A stretch of DNA of 64,000 nucleotides, taken from NCBI GenBank assembly GCA_023014335.1, contig JAECYW010000005.1, positions 62,001 through 126,000 of the forward strand. The letters are read 5' to 3'. Shown here one piece after another: positions 8,645 to 20,329 of the stretch. How positions within the stretch are numbered: the first letter of the stretch is position 1; each line of letters opens with the position of its first letter. The position numbers and the translations under genes were made by a program. This stretch comes from Galerina marginata (lineage: Eukaryota > Basidiomycota > Agaricomycetes > Agaricales > Galerinaceae). The notes beneath the pieces are model-generated. The model worked only from the letters and a program-made list of their open reading frames with translations. It did not search any database and was not told the origin of the DNA.

Positions 8645-11026
8645 CATTGTACAAAATATCACTTGATTAACGACATTTTGCAAGCCACCGATTTGTAGAA
8701 GAAACTTCCAGTCGCACGCCGGGTATCGTTCAATAGTCAAAGCGCACGGGAACAGGTAAAAACGGCTTTCAGACCTTGACTATGCGGTGACAGTCATGTT
8801 TGCCAATTATGGTGGAGCAGAAATCAGGTCGGCTCATTACCAACAAATATAATCACAATTTGTCGAAGATAACTGCAGCGGTTCGGAAACGACAGCAAGT
8901 TGTATGGCGCTAACACCAGTAGTCCAAAAAGTACGCACATGAAAAGCCAATCCACATTGATCAATTGAAACCATAGTGCATCAACGGAGGCTCGCCCTTG
9001 TTGAACCCACCGTCAACAGCCCGGACTTCAAAGCAGGCCAAGTAAGTACTATCGGTCAGAGAGATCATTAGCTGGGGTGGATGAGGGGCCCTACGATCCC
9101 ACTTTGCCGTAGATACCATTGAGGACTTTCCGGTGTTGGATGACATTACGTACACCAAGCCAGTAGAACGACAGAAAGTCCCAGAGAACCAAAGATTCGA
9201 CGTTCAGCGCTCAGCGCTCAGAAGACAGAAAGTATGTTCATGTCGCAGCAGGTGACGGGAAGGAGTACTCAGTACTCAGTACTCGGGGCCAGGTGCCAAG
9301 GGCTCGTACTTACAGTCTCTGGGAAGGAGAGCGAAAAACCTCACCCGAGTCGGCCGTACGTCATCCGGGATTTCCCGATGAGTTGTGCAAGGCAGTGCAG
9401 CCTAAAATGGCAATGACGCATTGGTACTTTGCTCACGCCTATCATCAAGCGCAAGCTCTGGCCCAGCCTTCTTTTCGATTCTCTTCGCAAGTTTTTGTGC
9501 TGATGCTCACATCTTATCTTCAACTAACGAGGTTTGGCACTGATTGACATTGAGAGAAGTTAGTCTAAGTACTTCAAGTTATCGATTCGGATTTCACAAC
9601 CTCTGTTGTCGGCTCGTGGAGTCGGGCACTCACTAGTACAGTAGGACTCACCTCTCGATCGCGTCAGCGACCCGTTACCCAAATATACAACTTGTCATTT
9701 TCTCATGGAATATCGGGATTTTCCCAGCCTGTCCCGCTAAAGACGGCCTTAAGCCATTGCCTTCGAAACTACAGACGATTGAGTTGGTTCTCGTGCCTTA
9801 CGAAGCTCCAAGCATGACTCTGGAACAGGCGGGTCCGAAATTCCAGGTTAGAAGGGAAAATTGTAACCCCTGACACCTTGAAAGCTCATGGAAACTTTCC
9901 GTCCATTTCTTTTAATTTGGATCATATTTAGGAAATTAAACGGCATTATCCATAGATTGTACTGTCCTAAACCAGAGCCCATTACTTGGTTCAAGCAATT
10001 GACAACTTCGAAATTTGAACACTGGCTGAGGGTCTGAGGCTTCCGTCATTCCTTCAAAGTTATACCCCTACTGCATGTAGCACGAAGCCAGTTCCATAAC
10101 CAATCAGCTCGACTCGATCGCTGTTAATAAGATATAAAGTACAAGGCGAGTAGCTACCCAATGGTTCAGATACGAACCAGAAAACACGAGGCGCTGGAAT
10201 TGGACCGCAGTATATAATTCACGGGCTGTCTAAAGGACTTTGGCAATCGCATCCCATAACATCCTACCCCTTTGAGCCCGGCGTTTCGAAACTCGTAGAT
10301 GCAGTCTTTGATGAGCGTTGTGTGCAGTTAGCTTCGAATCGACAAGCAATGTTCATTGAATGGAAAACTAGACGTGGTGACAGGTAAGACACCTGAAGGC
10401 CGGCTTGAAGAAGCGGCGTTGACGCCAGAATTGACACCTAGTTTAGCCGCCAATTAATAGAAGTGAAGTCTATTTAACTTCACGTTGAATGTACTGATGA
10501 TTATCGTTGAGCGCTGAGCTACGATCTGTTTGAAGTTAAGTCTGTTCCACTTAGTAAGTATTGGTGGTTTTTTCAAGTGCGATTTCTATGGGCTTACCGC
10601 AGACTAGACATCTCAAGTTGTTCCTGTCCCTTCATGCTAGGGAGTAACTGTCTAGTAAATGATCATCACTCCGAAGCAGGACAAATCGCGGACCGCGGAG
10701 TCTAAGAGATTCGAGAATTACGATGTGATGCACATGTTCAGCCTGCGTGTAGTTTACTGATTCTTCAGCTCGGGCTCGGGACTCCCTGCCACTTCACAAC
10801 GATTCTTTATGACGTGCTGTAGCGGTTAACCACGGTTGGTTGAAAGCAAACACGATGGAAAACCGGAATGAAATTTTAAATGGAGATAAGTTCAGAGGCT
10901 CGGGTTTAAAATCTTAAGAACCGCTCAGAGATCATAGTATATAAAAGCCCGTACACAGAGAAAGACAAAGAACCTAGGAACCCACAAATTCACCAATTAC
11001 CTGCTAAGCCCACCCAGTAGGCTATT
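8645..11026. other. Gene-poor region, partly a segmental duplicate of 16.5-17.7 kb
   Basis: From the end of the UstYa gene to about 9790 the sequence aligns by eye with 16550-17650. Shared landmarks are the GAGATCATTAGCTGGGGT / GAGACCATTAGCTGAGGT block and the CCTGTCCCGCTAA block at 9728 and 17590. A further match is AATTTTAAATGGAGATAAG near 10870 and its counterpart near 17667. The shared part holds coding-like fragments (for example minus 9158-8961) but no gene I can assemble. The rest shows nothing recognisable. Confidence 0.5.
10938..10946 (+). promoter_or_regulatory. TATA box of the first eight-cysteine gene
   Basis: TATATAAAA lies 81-89 nt upstream of the start codon at 11027. The equivalent position in the duplicate near 17735 reads TATATAGG and has no downstream gene. 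Confidence 0.5.
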
Positions 11027-11302
11027 ATGAGACTGGCCCACCTCCTCAACTTTCTCGCCGTAATCCTTATACATACCGTACACCAAGCAGCGGCAGTTGC
11101 ATGCACGACCGACGAAACCTGCATTCAACTTTTCGCCGGGGCTTGCCCTAAAACTTTTATCTGCCGACCTGCCATCTGCGTCAGAGGGGTATGCCAGGCG
11201 CCTGTATGCCCTGGGCTGGATATAGCATGTGTGAGTCGCCAGTCTTTCGGACTAAGTGAAGATGAAAAGTTGACTGTCTAACGCCCGCCGATTTAGATAT
11301 AA
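11027..11302 (+). CDS. Small secreted eight-cysteine protein 1
   Basis: Exons 11027-11230 and 11297-11302 give 69 residues. A signal peptide ending AAA precedes VACTTDETC, and the mature part has eight cysteines in the family spacing (CTTDETC, ACPKTFIC, PAIC, RGVC, APVC, DIAC). The single intron starts GTGAGT after the last cysteine, and the stop TAA is the second codon of exon 2. This is one of seven paralogues between 11 and 26 kb. The function is unknown; size, export and disulphide-rich sequence resemble fungal small secreted proteins or effectors. Confidence 0.75.
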
Positions 11303-11319
11303 CGGTCAAGATGGACGCG

Positions 11320-12971
11320 TTGCCACATTAGTTGGCCAGGTACTTATAATTCAAGGCGCTGCGCTGTCACCGCGTCAACCGCGACGACTCAATGCCCATA
11401 CTCTCCAGCAATAGATAGATCAATACGATTTTCGGGCACAAGAATACCACATGACGCAGATCTTCGAATTGTTATTGTAATAGCTATAACGACCGACAAA
11501 TACCTGAGGCTACATTCCCAACTTGCAAGCGTGCGGATGCACAAAATATTTCGAAACATAACGCTCGAGCTATACAACCCCAAATTCTCGAGGATAGAAA
11601 CTGCAGGGGAGTTAAGACGATGTTAATTTGTTAGTGAAAACGACACACCAGTTGCAGCAAAACCTTTAGAACATGAATTAACGGCAAGATAAATAGAACT
11701 GAAGGTACACGTAGAATAAGTCGCAGTTAGGGTAGTAATGGAGGGAGTAACGTACCTTAACTTGCATCGCCCATCTGTACATGTCTTCGCGTTAATATCA
11801 ACGAGAAAAGGGTGCGAGGCTGGTGGGTGAGCGTTGCCATGTTGATATACAATGATATCAGAATCGAAATAGTTAGACGAGGTATACGCTGAGAAGAACT
11901 TACAAGGTACAAGGACGAGGATGTGCGGGGTGAAAGTTTACTGGAATGGCACGATTAGGGAGCGCCGAAGACAGCGGAAAAAATGATTCACAGCTAATTA
12001 CCCAGTAAATGCTGAAATCAGAGAAAGCATATACCAGGCTGAATGGCGGTGGCTTGAAACATCTTCGATGGGAAATCAGCTGAGAAAAAAACTCCGAAGA
12101 ATATTCTGGGAGCATTTAAAAATCAGCTAATTTTCATGAAGCAGGCACGGAAGAAACGTACCGCCGACGGAGGAAGAAGAATGAACTCGAAGGCCGGACA
12201 TCATCAATGCGTCTCTTTGATCGCAAAATAGTAAGGAAACGAATCTGAAAAAATCTGGCTGATTGAGCAGCATTTCACGGAGCTATCAGGGACGTAACAT
12301 ACCTTAGTTTCAATTGGCAAATTCATCGGTTCTTGACTTTAACGATGAAAGGAGAAAAAAGGAAAGAAACGAGGCAAACTGTACGTCTGTGCGAGCCCAA
12401 GACCAGTAGAGTGTCTTCCGATTGGCCACAAGCGTCGAAAGGCGAAGTGGGTGAGTTCAATTGTTCTAGGGAGGGGTTATTAATGCTTGGAAAGAAATGC
12501 AATATTGTGGACACCAGCAATACGCATGCGATTCCCCAGAGGTAGACGAAGGAAACGATTCCGCCAGGGTAACCTATCAGTCCCACGTAAGTCAAGGGCA
12601 CAAAGTAGCAAAGGAAGAGAGGAAGGCTCCCCTAGTACGACTGAGAAAAGGTTCCAAAATAGTAGATCCGCTGAATCCGCACCAGATACTCTGACTCTCG
12701 ACATGCAGCTCCTTCAACATTGGGCAGCGAAGAGTGGGACTAGTTGAGGACCAGGGCGACGAGCAGGTCGTTGATGTTAAGGTATGATGCAGCAAAGCGG
12801 TGGGTCGTCAACGGGTAGATGTTGAGATAGAATATGTGCAGGTTTCGTATGCTCATTCTGGCGGGACTAAGCAGCGCACAGGTGGCGAGTGGGATTGGAC
12901 GATGACAGGCATTTGGTGTTGGGTTAGGGTTCGTTTGGTCAGATGTTCTAGCTTCTTTCGGACACAATGCG
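11320..12971 (-). other. Decayed membrane-protein-like module, copy A
   Basis: This is one of three related stretches (A here, B about 17760-18990, C about 25830-28270) with matching order of minus-strand fragments. Recurrent translated pieces are NINDLLVALV, a hydrophobic piece ending in LTYVGLIGYPGGI (12600-12540), PSLEQLNSPTSPFDACGQSE (12480-12400) and QLISHRRCFKPPPFSLVYAFSD (near 12050). Introns with GT-AG ends lie between them, so an ancestral multi-exon gene with hydrophobic segments is likely. Each copy has frame breaks and I cannot name the family. Copies A and C both sit just downstream of an eight-cysteine gene, so the unit copied included that gene. Confidence 0.45.
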
Positions 12972-13893
12972 CTTATTGCTATTTACGGAAATGTTGGCGA
13001 AGCGGGATTTTTTGATGCGAAATCAAAAAATCGGGTGCTAACTCTGGGCGTCGCGAGAGCTCTAGAACAATGAAATTTTGGAGTATGAGTACGATTCTAA
13101 GTAATTCGAAATCGTAAGAAGCTACGCTTTCTGAATGCATAAAAATATTCGGAAATTATGCGGTTTAAACGAAAATGGTCAAACCTTGACCTCAAATAGT
13201 GCTGACCTCGTAGTTACTCGAGTAGCTCAAAACCCAGGATTTCGACGCAAATTTTTACATTTCCGGTATCCAGTGAACGTCGCAAAGGTCCTCAGAAAAA
13301 ATTAGGGAGAACACTCAATTTCTGACGAAGTTAGGAAATGCGGATCTGACTCACTATGAGTGTGCTTACAACCACTCATATTCTGCACTGTCTCTGTTTG
13401 GAGATGGTAGAAAGGAAGGTAACTACTCCTTAGTATGACTAAAAGCATCTTAGAAGTTACTCGATAAAAAGGAGGCTTCGAGTCAGTGCCAGGTCATAGT
13501 GAGTTAGATCCACGTCGTCAGAAATTGAGTGCTCTCCCTAATTTTTTCTGAGTACCTCTACGACGTTCACTGGATAACGGAAATGTAAAAAATTGCGTCC
13601 AAATCCTCGGTTCTGAACTAAGTACGAGGCAAACACTATTTGAGGTCAAGGTTTGACCAGAAAGCGTAGCTTCTTACGATTCCGAATCACTTAAAATCGT
13701 ACTCATAGCCCAAAATTTCGTTGTTCTAGAGCCCTCGCGACGCCCGGAGTCAGCATTTCTCGATTTTTTAAAATTCGCATCAAAAATCCCGCTTCACCAA
13801 CATTTCGCTCACGCCGGCGTGCCTTACCAGAATTTCCCAAATTTTTGATTTGGGATGAAAATCGCCCGTCACCAACATTTCTGCAATAACGAC
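12972..13893. mobile_element. Fold-back (long inverted repeat) element
   Basis: Two arms of about 350 bp, roughly 12987-13360 and 13500-13806, are reverse complements by eye over nearly their whole length. Shared landmarks are GAAATGTTGG, GCGTCGCGAG, CTTACGATT and GACCTCAAATAG. The left arm carries a 40-bp insert near 13125-13168 that the right arm lacks. The loop at about 13430 has no coding frame. A second AACATTTCTGCAATAAC near 13890 suggests the true right end is there. I cannot fix a target duplication, so the transposon family is open. Confidence 0.7.
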
Positions 13894-14133
13894 GTGTTTT
13901 TTTGCAAACTTGAAGGTAAATAATTGAAGTCACCAGTTATGACGATTGGATTTCCACCTGAGCGTAGGCGAGTTCCGGTTTTTTGAAGTAGACTTGCAGT
14001 CGCACCCTAAGTATTGTTCAATAGTTGAAGCGCACGGGACCAAGAAAAAAGGGTATTTAGTCCTAATAGACACTTAAAGCCTGGATGCTCATATCTTTGG
14101 TAATATGAACCCTTCCACGCGACCTCACTCCTC

Positions 14134-15981
14134 CTAATTGGTGGTGGCCGTCGTGAAGGGAGTGGTAGCGAAACCAACAGTGTTACTTCCCGTGTCAAAG
14201 ACCGAGTAAAACCGCTCGAGGAAGGCAAAACCATTGACAAAGTCGAAGCCTTCACCGCTAGGTGTGCCAAGATCAGATACAATGAGGTAGATCCTGCTAG
14301 CAGTACCCCCAATATCTACGTTTAGGCTGCGGGGCCAGATTTGAGCGTTGGGACTCAGCTTAAATGTCGCCTAGATATGCAGAGGGATTCGTAAGCATGA
14401 AAACCCTTGGGGGAAGAACGGATGCCCACCCCTCCAGCTATGAAGGATAAATCTCGGAGGTTGTTGAATTGAGCAGTAGTTATACGGAGCAAACCAGTTG
14501 CATTATCAATGACACCCCCAGTTGCAGTCCTATACTTAGTGAATGCGTCGGTGGCAATGAGAACGAGAGTGGTACCTGTACTCAAGCGGTTAGCCAGGAT
14601 ATTAGAAGAGTATGATTACATACCAGTATCGACAATGCCGGCAGTAGCAGCCAGGATGGTGGAGCTACCATAGCTGATGGACTGGTCGATACCCCAGAAT
14701 TCACTGGAGGGGAAGGTCTTGGTTACCGGACTGTGGTCGATGGTCGATGGTGTAATAAGTTAAAACCGTCAGAAACGGGAAAAAAGAATGTGCTTACAAG
14801 ACTGTGATACTTCCAGTGAACTTGGTGATGTCAATTCCACCTGGAGGGTGCTAATCAATGAGGTGTTCATTTCATATGGCGTCTGACAGCGCACCCCAGA
14901 TTACAAAACCAGAGACGTCATCGCCCAGACCCGGGTCGTCGGGTTGGAAAAATACGCTAACGGAGTGGGCAGAAATGGTACCTGTGCTGAACAAGTTGTC
15001 GGTAACCGTTGGGATAAGGCTATTGGTTGCAGGACTCAAAGTGCCTGGATCGGTCGATGAGCGCACATTCGCTTGCACTGAAACGACACGCACCCAGGGT
15101 AAGATCGACTGGACCGATGCTTTTGGCAAAATAGGATTAGCAAGCAAAGGAGCAGAGTGTTTTAATAGCGCACCCAAGGATACCGTCAACTCCCGAAAAC
15201 CCTTGGGACTGGAGGATGCTTGATTAGTTCAGGTGTTCGTGAGGGAAACTGATAGTGACAAACGGTTGTCGCAACTCCTAGGGATTGACCTGAAATGGAG
15301 AGGCCAGGGCCGAGCGACACCAAATCAGTGAATTCGGTTCCTGCGACAGCCATGAATGTCAAAACTCGATCAAGACGGTAGATAATCGTACCCGAGAATG
15401 AGCCCGATCCGTAATTTACCGACTGAGATGGTTAGCTAAATTAGAGAATGACTCGAATAATGCACTTACAACTTTATTGGGGGTTTGCACGGTGGTGCTG
15501 GTCTTCTGGAAGGCCGTAGTTGCCCCAACCCATGTGTTCGAGCTTGCGGGATCACGAACTCAAGTCAACCACAGAAGATTTGGACGGCTGCTACGCTTAT
15601 AAGTACCTGCCAGTGTCCACGATGAGGTCGACTATAATAAGTTGAGGTAAATATGTATCCGGTTTACATTTGCAGATATCGATAGCTACAGGAAGTGGGA
15701 GGGCTACCCACACCGACTGTGGCAATGTAACTGATGGCTTGGTTGACCACGGGCGAACTAATGACTGCTGCATTATTGAAGGAAATACCAGCAGCCTTTG
15801 CAGCGCCCTTGGCCTTGAGTGTCTTGGCTCGAATTTGGTCATGGAGGACAAGGTTGTGAGCACTGGTAAGGTTGAGACGACGAGAGATAGGCAGTGATAC
15901 CGGGGATCTTTTCACGACCACTGGGTTAGCAGCGACGGAAAGAGCGAGAAGAAGAGCCACAACGAAAGTTTTGTTTAACAT
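14134..15981 (-). CDS. Secreted aspartic protease (A1 family, polyporopepsin-like)
   Basis: This is a pepsin-fold endopeptidase with two catalytic aspartates. The first exon (15981-15690) encodes a signal peptide (MLNKTFVVALLLALSVAA) and a propeptide with KR at residues 24-25. Later exons (15631-15607, 15542 onward, and at least six more) splice in frame through FDLIVDTGSSNTWVG (first active site), YGSGSFSGTEFTD, GFSGVDGILGIGPVDLT, PTVTDNLFSTGTIS, YWGIDQSISYGSSTI, AGIVDTGTTLVLIATDAFTKY (second active site), LSPNAQIWPRSLN and GEGFDFVNGFAFLERFYSVFD to the stop at 14134. Both DTG motifs are intact and I found no unavoidable frame break. Exon boundaries in the middle are approximate. It is presumably exported for protein breakdown; a role in processing the nearby precursor is not supported. 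Confidence 0.88.
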
Positions 15982-16455
15982 GACTGCCTCGCAATGTTTC
16001 CGGGGATAGCAGTATTCGATACAGACCGGCTCGTTTTATGTGCCATCCTATGGGAACAGGCCACAAGGCGGCTTCCTCAGACGTTCAGAAATGGTGCAGT
16101 TGATCCCGACATGTCCACTTCCACGGCAGGCGGTAGGGTCGGAAATTACTTAACGGAAGCTGAAGTTTTACTAGGTGAGATTCGGGACTATATTTATCTG
16201 CGTTGATTGAATACCATGAGGACCATTCAGGTCACTGAAGATATCATATATAGCTCGATTTAAATCTGACAGACAAGTTGGAATTGCTAGCCTTTAGTTG
16301 TAAGACAATACTCCCACTCATTCAGTTGCATGATGATATAGGTACCTCCGACGTCGGTCCTCGAGTCCTGGGCCGGTACCATACCTTGGCAATCGTATTT
16401 TTGTCATATTTTTTTTTTTTTCCCTTTTTCATGGTCCACGTGTTTCCACCAGCCA
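15982..16455. other. Intergenic region upstream of aspartic protease
   Basis: It holds the protease promoter and a 13-base poly-T run near 16410. The 16278-16478 frame is hydrophobic but has no family signature. Confidence 0.4.
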
Positions 16456-16551
16456 GACAAAATCCAAGAATGGGCTAAAGAAAGGGAGCTTCGTCAATTA
16501 AACGACACTGTCTATGTTAAAGACGACCTTGTTGTATTAGTGTATCATTAG
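16456..16551 (+). pseudogene. 3' fragment of a UstYa-family gene
   Basis: The 96 nt encode DKIQEWAKERELRQLNDTVY and then VKDD plus a short tail to a stop. This matches the last 31 residues of the UstYa gene ending at 8644 almost exactly. No upstream UstYa exons precede it; the sequence before is poly-T and unrelated. It marks the left end of a duplicated segment that continues to about 17650. Confidence 0.8.
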
Positions 16552-17759
16552 ATGTAGCGTATGGCGCAAAATACCACTTAATTGCTGACAGTCTCACGAT
16601 ACTCGTTCCCCTAGGTTTTGTGGTCTTCAAGTCACCACTAGTCACCATTGTTTAAGGAGCTTTCCAAGTATCCGACGGCTTTAAGTCCAGGCCAACGGTA
16701 TTAGCCAGATATTTATATTTCATGAACCCTCTAAAATGAACAGAAACTAAAAATAAAAGCTGAAGCCGTTCGGGTAGGTGTCGACGTCGTATTTCTCTTC
16801 TCTTCACCCACATGGCCATTAATTAGTGGGCTAATATCAAGTCAATAGTTAAATGTAACCCATTCCTTTAGAACTCGGTGCGCTTAGGGCCAGCGGTCGC
16901 CGCTCAGGCCAACTCCAAGCCAAGGCAAGTAAGTAATTTCCGTCACAGAGACCATTAGCTGAGGTAGATCAACGATCTTCCCACTTTGCTGCAGAGAACA
17001 TCGAGGAACTTCTGGTGTTAGATGATAGATGTACCAAGCCATTAGAACAATAGTAAGTCCCAGAGAACCAAGAGTTGAAGCGTCCAGCGATCAGTGCTCA
17101 GTTTAGTGGTATGGAAAATCAATTCATGCCGCAGTTGGGTGACGCGAGTGAGCACTCAGTACTCGATACTCGGTACTCGGGCCCAGGAGCCAAGGGCTCG
17201 CACTTACAATCGCAGGAGAAGGAAAGATAATAAGGAAAGAGAGTAAGAGACCACAGTTGTGGCGAGACGTCATGCGGAATTTCCCGATCAGCTGTGCGGG
17301 TGTGCAGCCCAAAATGGCAATGGCGTATATAAGGCTTAGACATGCCCTCTTTTCGATTCTGTCTCAAGTCTTTGGGCTAAAGTTCCTCTGTCCTCACTTC
17401 CGCTCACACCTCATTTTAACTGACGAACCGTGGAATTGATTGGCATTGCGTGATACCTTATAGACTACTTTGGTTCGGATTTGAAGGCCCCCTGTTGTCG
17501 GTTCGGGCTCCCACTTCTCGACCGTGCAGCGACCGGTCACCTGAATATCTATCTTGCTATTTTCTCATGGAGTATCAGGACTCTCCCAGCCTGTCCCGCT
17601 AAGGACGGCCATAAACCTTTGCCTTCGAAATATCGACGATTGCGAGCATTGTGTCACTGGGATCAAATTTTAAATGGAAATAAGCTCAGAGGATCGGGTC
17701 TAAAATCGTTCAGAACGGCCCAGAGATCATAGTATATAGGTGCCAGTACAAAAAGACCA
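16552..17759. repeat. Segmental duplicate of 8645-9790 plus 10860-10970
   Basis: Alignable landmarks keep the same order as downstream of the UstYa gene: the stop-proximal GATGTAGC, the GAGACCATTAGCTGAG block (16965), CCCACTTTGCTGCAG (16980), the CCAGGAGCCAAGGGCTCG block (17183), CCTGTCCCGCTAAGG (17590) and AATTTTAAATGGAAATAAG (17667). No complete gene is present. Confidence 0.6.
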
Positions 17760-18990
17760 TGGACTCAGAAACCAGTCAACTTACAAGGTATGTACGAGGA
17801 CGAGGATAGTGCGGGATGAAAGTTTACAGATAGTGGAAAAAATAATTCAGGGCTACTTACTGACTTAGGGTTGACATCAGAGAAAGCATATACCAGGAGG
17901 AATGGCGGCAGCTTGAAAGATATTCGATGGGAAATCAGTTGAGGCAAGCACATCGAAGAATACTCTTGAATAATTTACAAATCGGCTAATGTTTCAGGAA
18001 GCGGCCACGGAAGAAACGTACCAACAAAGAAGAATGAGTGGACTCGACGACTGGATATCATCAATGCGTCTTGTCGATAACTAAGAAACGAAACTGAAAA
18101 AATCTCGGTGATTGAGCAGCATTTCACGGAGCTATCAGGACATACCTTAGCTATAATTGGCCAGCTCATCTTTTAATGATGAAAAGAGAAAATGGGAAAG
18201 AAACGAAGTAAAACGTACATATGTATGAGCCCAAGATCAGTAGGGCGTGTTCCGATTGACCATAAGCGTCGGAAGGCGAAGTGGGTAAGTTCAACCGTTC
18301 TAGGGAAGGGGTAATTAATGCTTGGAAATAAAATGCAGTAATGTCGACATGGACACTAGCGATACGCATGCGATTCTCCAGTGGTAGACGAAGGAAACTG
18401 AGAATGGAGGCAAGTCAGCGTTTTCCATAACGTATGATGTGACTTCAACACCCTTCAACCGTCGTAGGGGTAATCCAAACACTGTAGGATGACTGAGGCC
18501 TACGAGATTGATTGCCAGATATTATGGCAGATAACCGATTCCGCCAGGGTGACCTATCAGTCCCAAGTAAGTCAAGGCCACAAAGTAGCAAAGGAAGGGA
18601 GGAAGGCTCATGTAGTAGTAAAGTACGACTGAGAAAAGGCTCCAAAATAGTAGATCCACTGAATTCGCACCAGATACTCTGACTCTCGACATGCAGCTCC
18701 TTCAACTTGAACCCTGGGCAGCGAAGAATGGGACTAGGGCGACGAGTAGGTCGTTGATGTTGAGGTATGAGCAGCTCAGCGGTGGCTCGTCAACGGAAAG
18801 GTGTTAAGAGAGAATATGTGCAGGTTTAGTTTTGCTCATTCGGGCTGGACTAAGCAGCGCAAAAGCAGCGACTAGGGGGCGAGTTTGGGGCGAGTGGTGC
18901 CGTGGACGACGACAGGCTTTTGGTGTTGGGTTAGGGTTCGTTTGGTTAGTCAAATATTCACACACGGTTTTCTTGTGCGGCATTTTCGGC
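17760..18990 (-). other. Decayed membrane-protein-like module, copy B
   Basis: It matches copy A: NINDLLVALVPFFAAQG (about 18765-18715), the piece around VDLLFWSLFSVVL (18662-18620), PSLERLNLPTSPSDAYGQSE (near 18300-18250), LILGSYICTFYFVSFPFSLF (18230-18175) and QLISHRISFKLPPFLLVYAF (17950-17890). In this copy no eight-cysteine gene precedes it. In-frame stops occur in several pieces, so it is probably not functional. Confidence 0.45.
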
Positions 18991-19272
18991 CGAATGCTTC
19001 TTCGCGCCCGCAAACAGCATACGCAGTCCTAAAGTTCGAAGACGGACGCTGTACAGAAAGCTTGCGATTGGAGTTACTCTATCCTTGATGGTCAGTCATG
19101 CTCACGGTAGGCAGGCATAGTAATCAGCGGTTTCAAGCTCAACATTCCCTAGCAAACACCAATCCAACCCGAACGGAACATCTGCATTTTTAAATTCTTT
19201 GCTCGTCCACCACCGTCGCCTCACATTTATGCCAGTATTACAAAGCCCCTTCTCTTTGGTCAACCTTCACGT
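18991..19272. other. Intergenic stretch
   Basis: I see no gene or repeat here. Confidence 0.4.
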
Positions 19273-19567
19273 TTACTATAGTAATTGACACGACGGTCAG
19301 TAAATATTCAATTCGGCTCCTCAATCTCTCTCAAAAAAAATGGAAAAAAGGAGAGTGACTGACAGGACAAAGTCCCTTCGTAGCCGTACACACAGCGTCA
19401 TGGCAGACCCCACCAGCGCAATACGCGTTCTCGCATATCCTTTGGCTGGTATTGCATGCGCTCCTGCAGTCCGAGTTGGACGTGCATACGATTGTTGATG
19501 CAGCCACTCGGTTGGTGGAGATCAGAGCTGTAAGTACGATGAGGAATTTTAAGGCGGGGGATTTCAT
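19273..19567 (-). CDS. Small secreted eight-cysteine protein 2
   Basis: Exon 1 (19567-19364) encodes 68 residues. MKSPALKFLIVLTALISTNR opens a signal peptide, followed by CTSNSDC, ACNTSQRIC, NAYC, GGVC, DAVC and a final LCP. The start at MKSP is preferred over an upstream Met in frame because it gives a normal signal peptide. The intron donor is GTCAGT. By analogy with the paralogues the acceptor is TATAG at 19276, with TAA as the first triplet after it, giving an 88-nt intron. Confidence 0.72.
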
Positions 19568-20013
19568 GATGAGTTGAATTTTAGTTTTTGGTCCCAGGGA
19601 GGACTCGAGAGTTGATTTGATGAGGGTTGTTCGAGTGGGTACTGGGCGCCGGATAGGTGGCAAATTTCATTCTGCTTCTTATACTATATTAATTCGTTGG
19701 ACAGACACGAGAGTTCTTCATCAGGCTTATGAATATCCAAATCACGTCTGGAAGTAGTCAGAACAATGTCGAAGGGTCGATTTTTACGTCAAAGGAGCTC
19801 GATTACGATTTAGAATAGTGCAAGATTTCGATTAATCCCTCGGATAATTGATTTGGGCTCTCCAACTTCCGGAGTAGGAGGGGCGTCTTGAAATTTGTTG
19901 ACCCGTTCACTACTCGTTCACCCCAACGATGGATTTTGGGGTACTAATCCAGGTACTGAGCCATAATCATCCCTTGGATCCTCCTAAAGCGAGCACACCA
20001 ATCATCCATCCAT
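19568..20013. other. Intergenic stretch
   Basis: This interval upstream of eight-cysteine gene 2 shows no recognisable gene. Confidence 0.4.
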
Positions 20014-20329
20014 CTAACTTAAAGCTATCACCACATCAATACACGCCCTAGCTCATCCAAGTTAAATCAATTCAACGCTTCTACTCCGAACCCAAAAACC
20101 AAACCCAAGCACAACTAGTAGCTTACCTTCCAGCACCGGGATTAACGACACAAAAAGGCGCCTGACAAGCCCTCTTCAAACAGACCGACGGCTGGCATAA
20201 TATCGCTGGCGTGACACACTGATTCAGAGGAGCACAATCCGCGTCGGTTTGGCATGCAAGCGCTGTTGCTTGCTGAACGTGTAGTGCGATTATGAGGGCG
20301 GTTGTGATGAGAAGAGAGAAGAGGTTCAT
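20014..20329 (-). CDS. Small secreted eight-cysteine protein 3, divergent C-terminus
   Basis: Exons 20329-20127 and 20047-20014 give 78 residues. A signal peptide (MNLFSLLITTALIIALH onward) precedes CQTDADC, QCVTPAILC, PSVC, KRAC and APFC. Unlike its paralogues the intron is phase 2, and exon 2 supplies the last cysteine plus a short tail (RACIDVVIALS). It is therefore the only copy with a real coding second exon. Confidence 0.7.

Noticed and set aside
14858..15223. Plus-strand frames over the aspartic protease.
   Set aside because: They are antisense to protease exons with intact active-site motifs.
14134..15981. The aspartic protease as the maturation protease of the nearby precursor.
   Set aside because: The repeats are bounded by KR, which calls for a kexin-type enzyme, and the protease is 8 kb away with an ordinary secreted pepsin layout.
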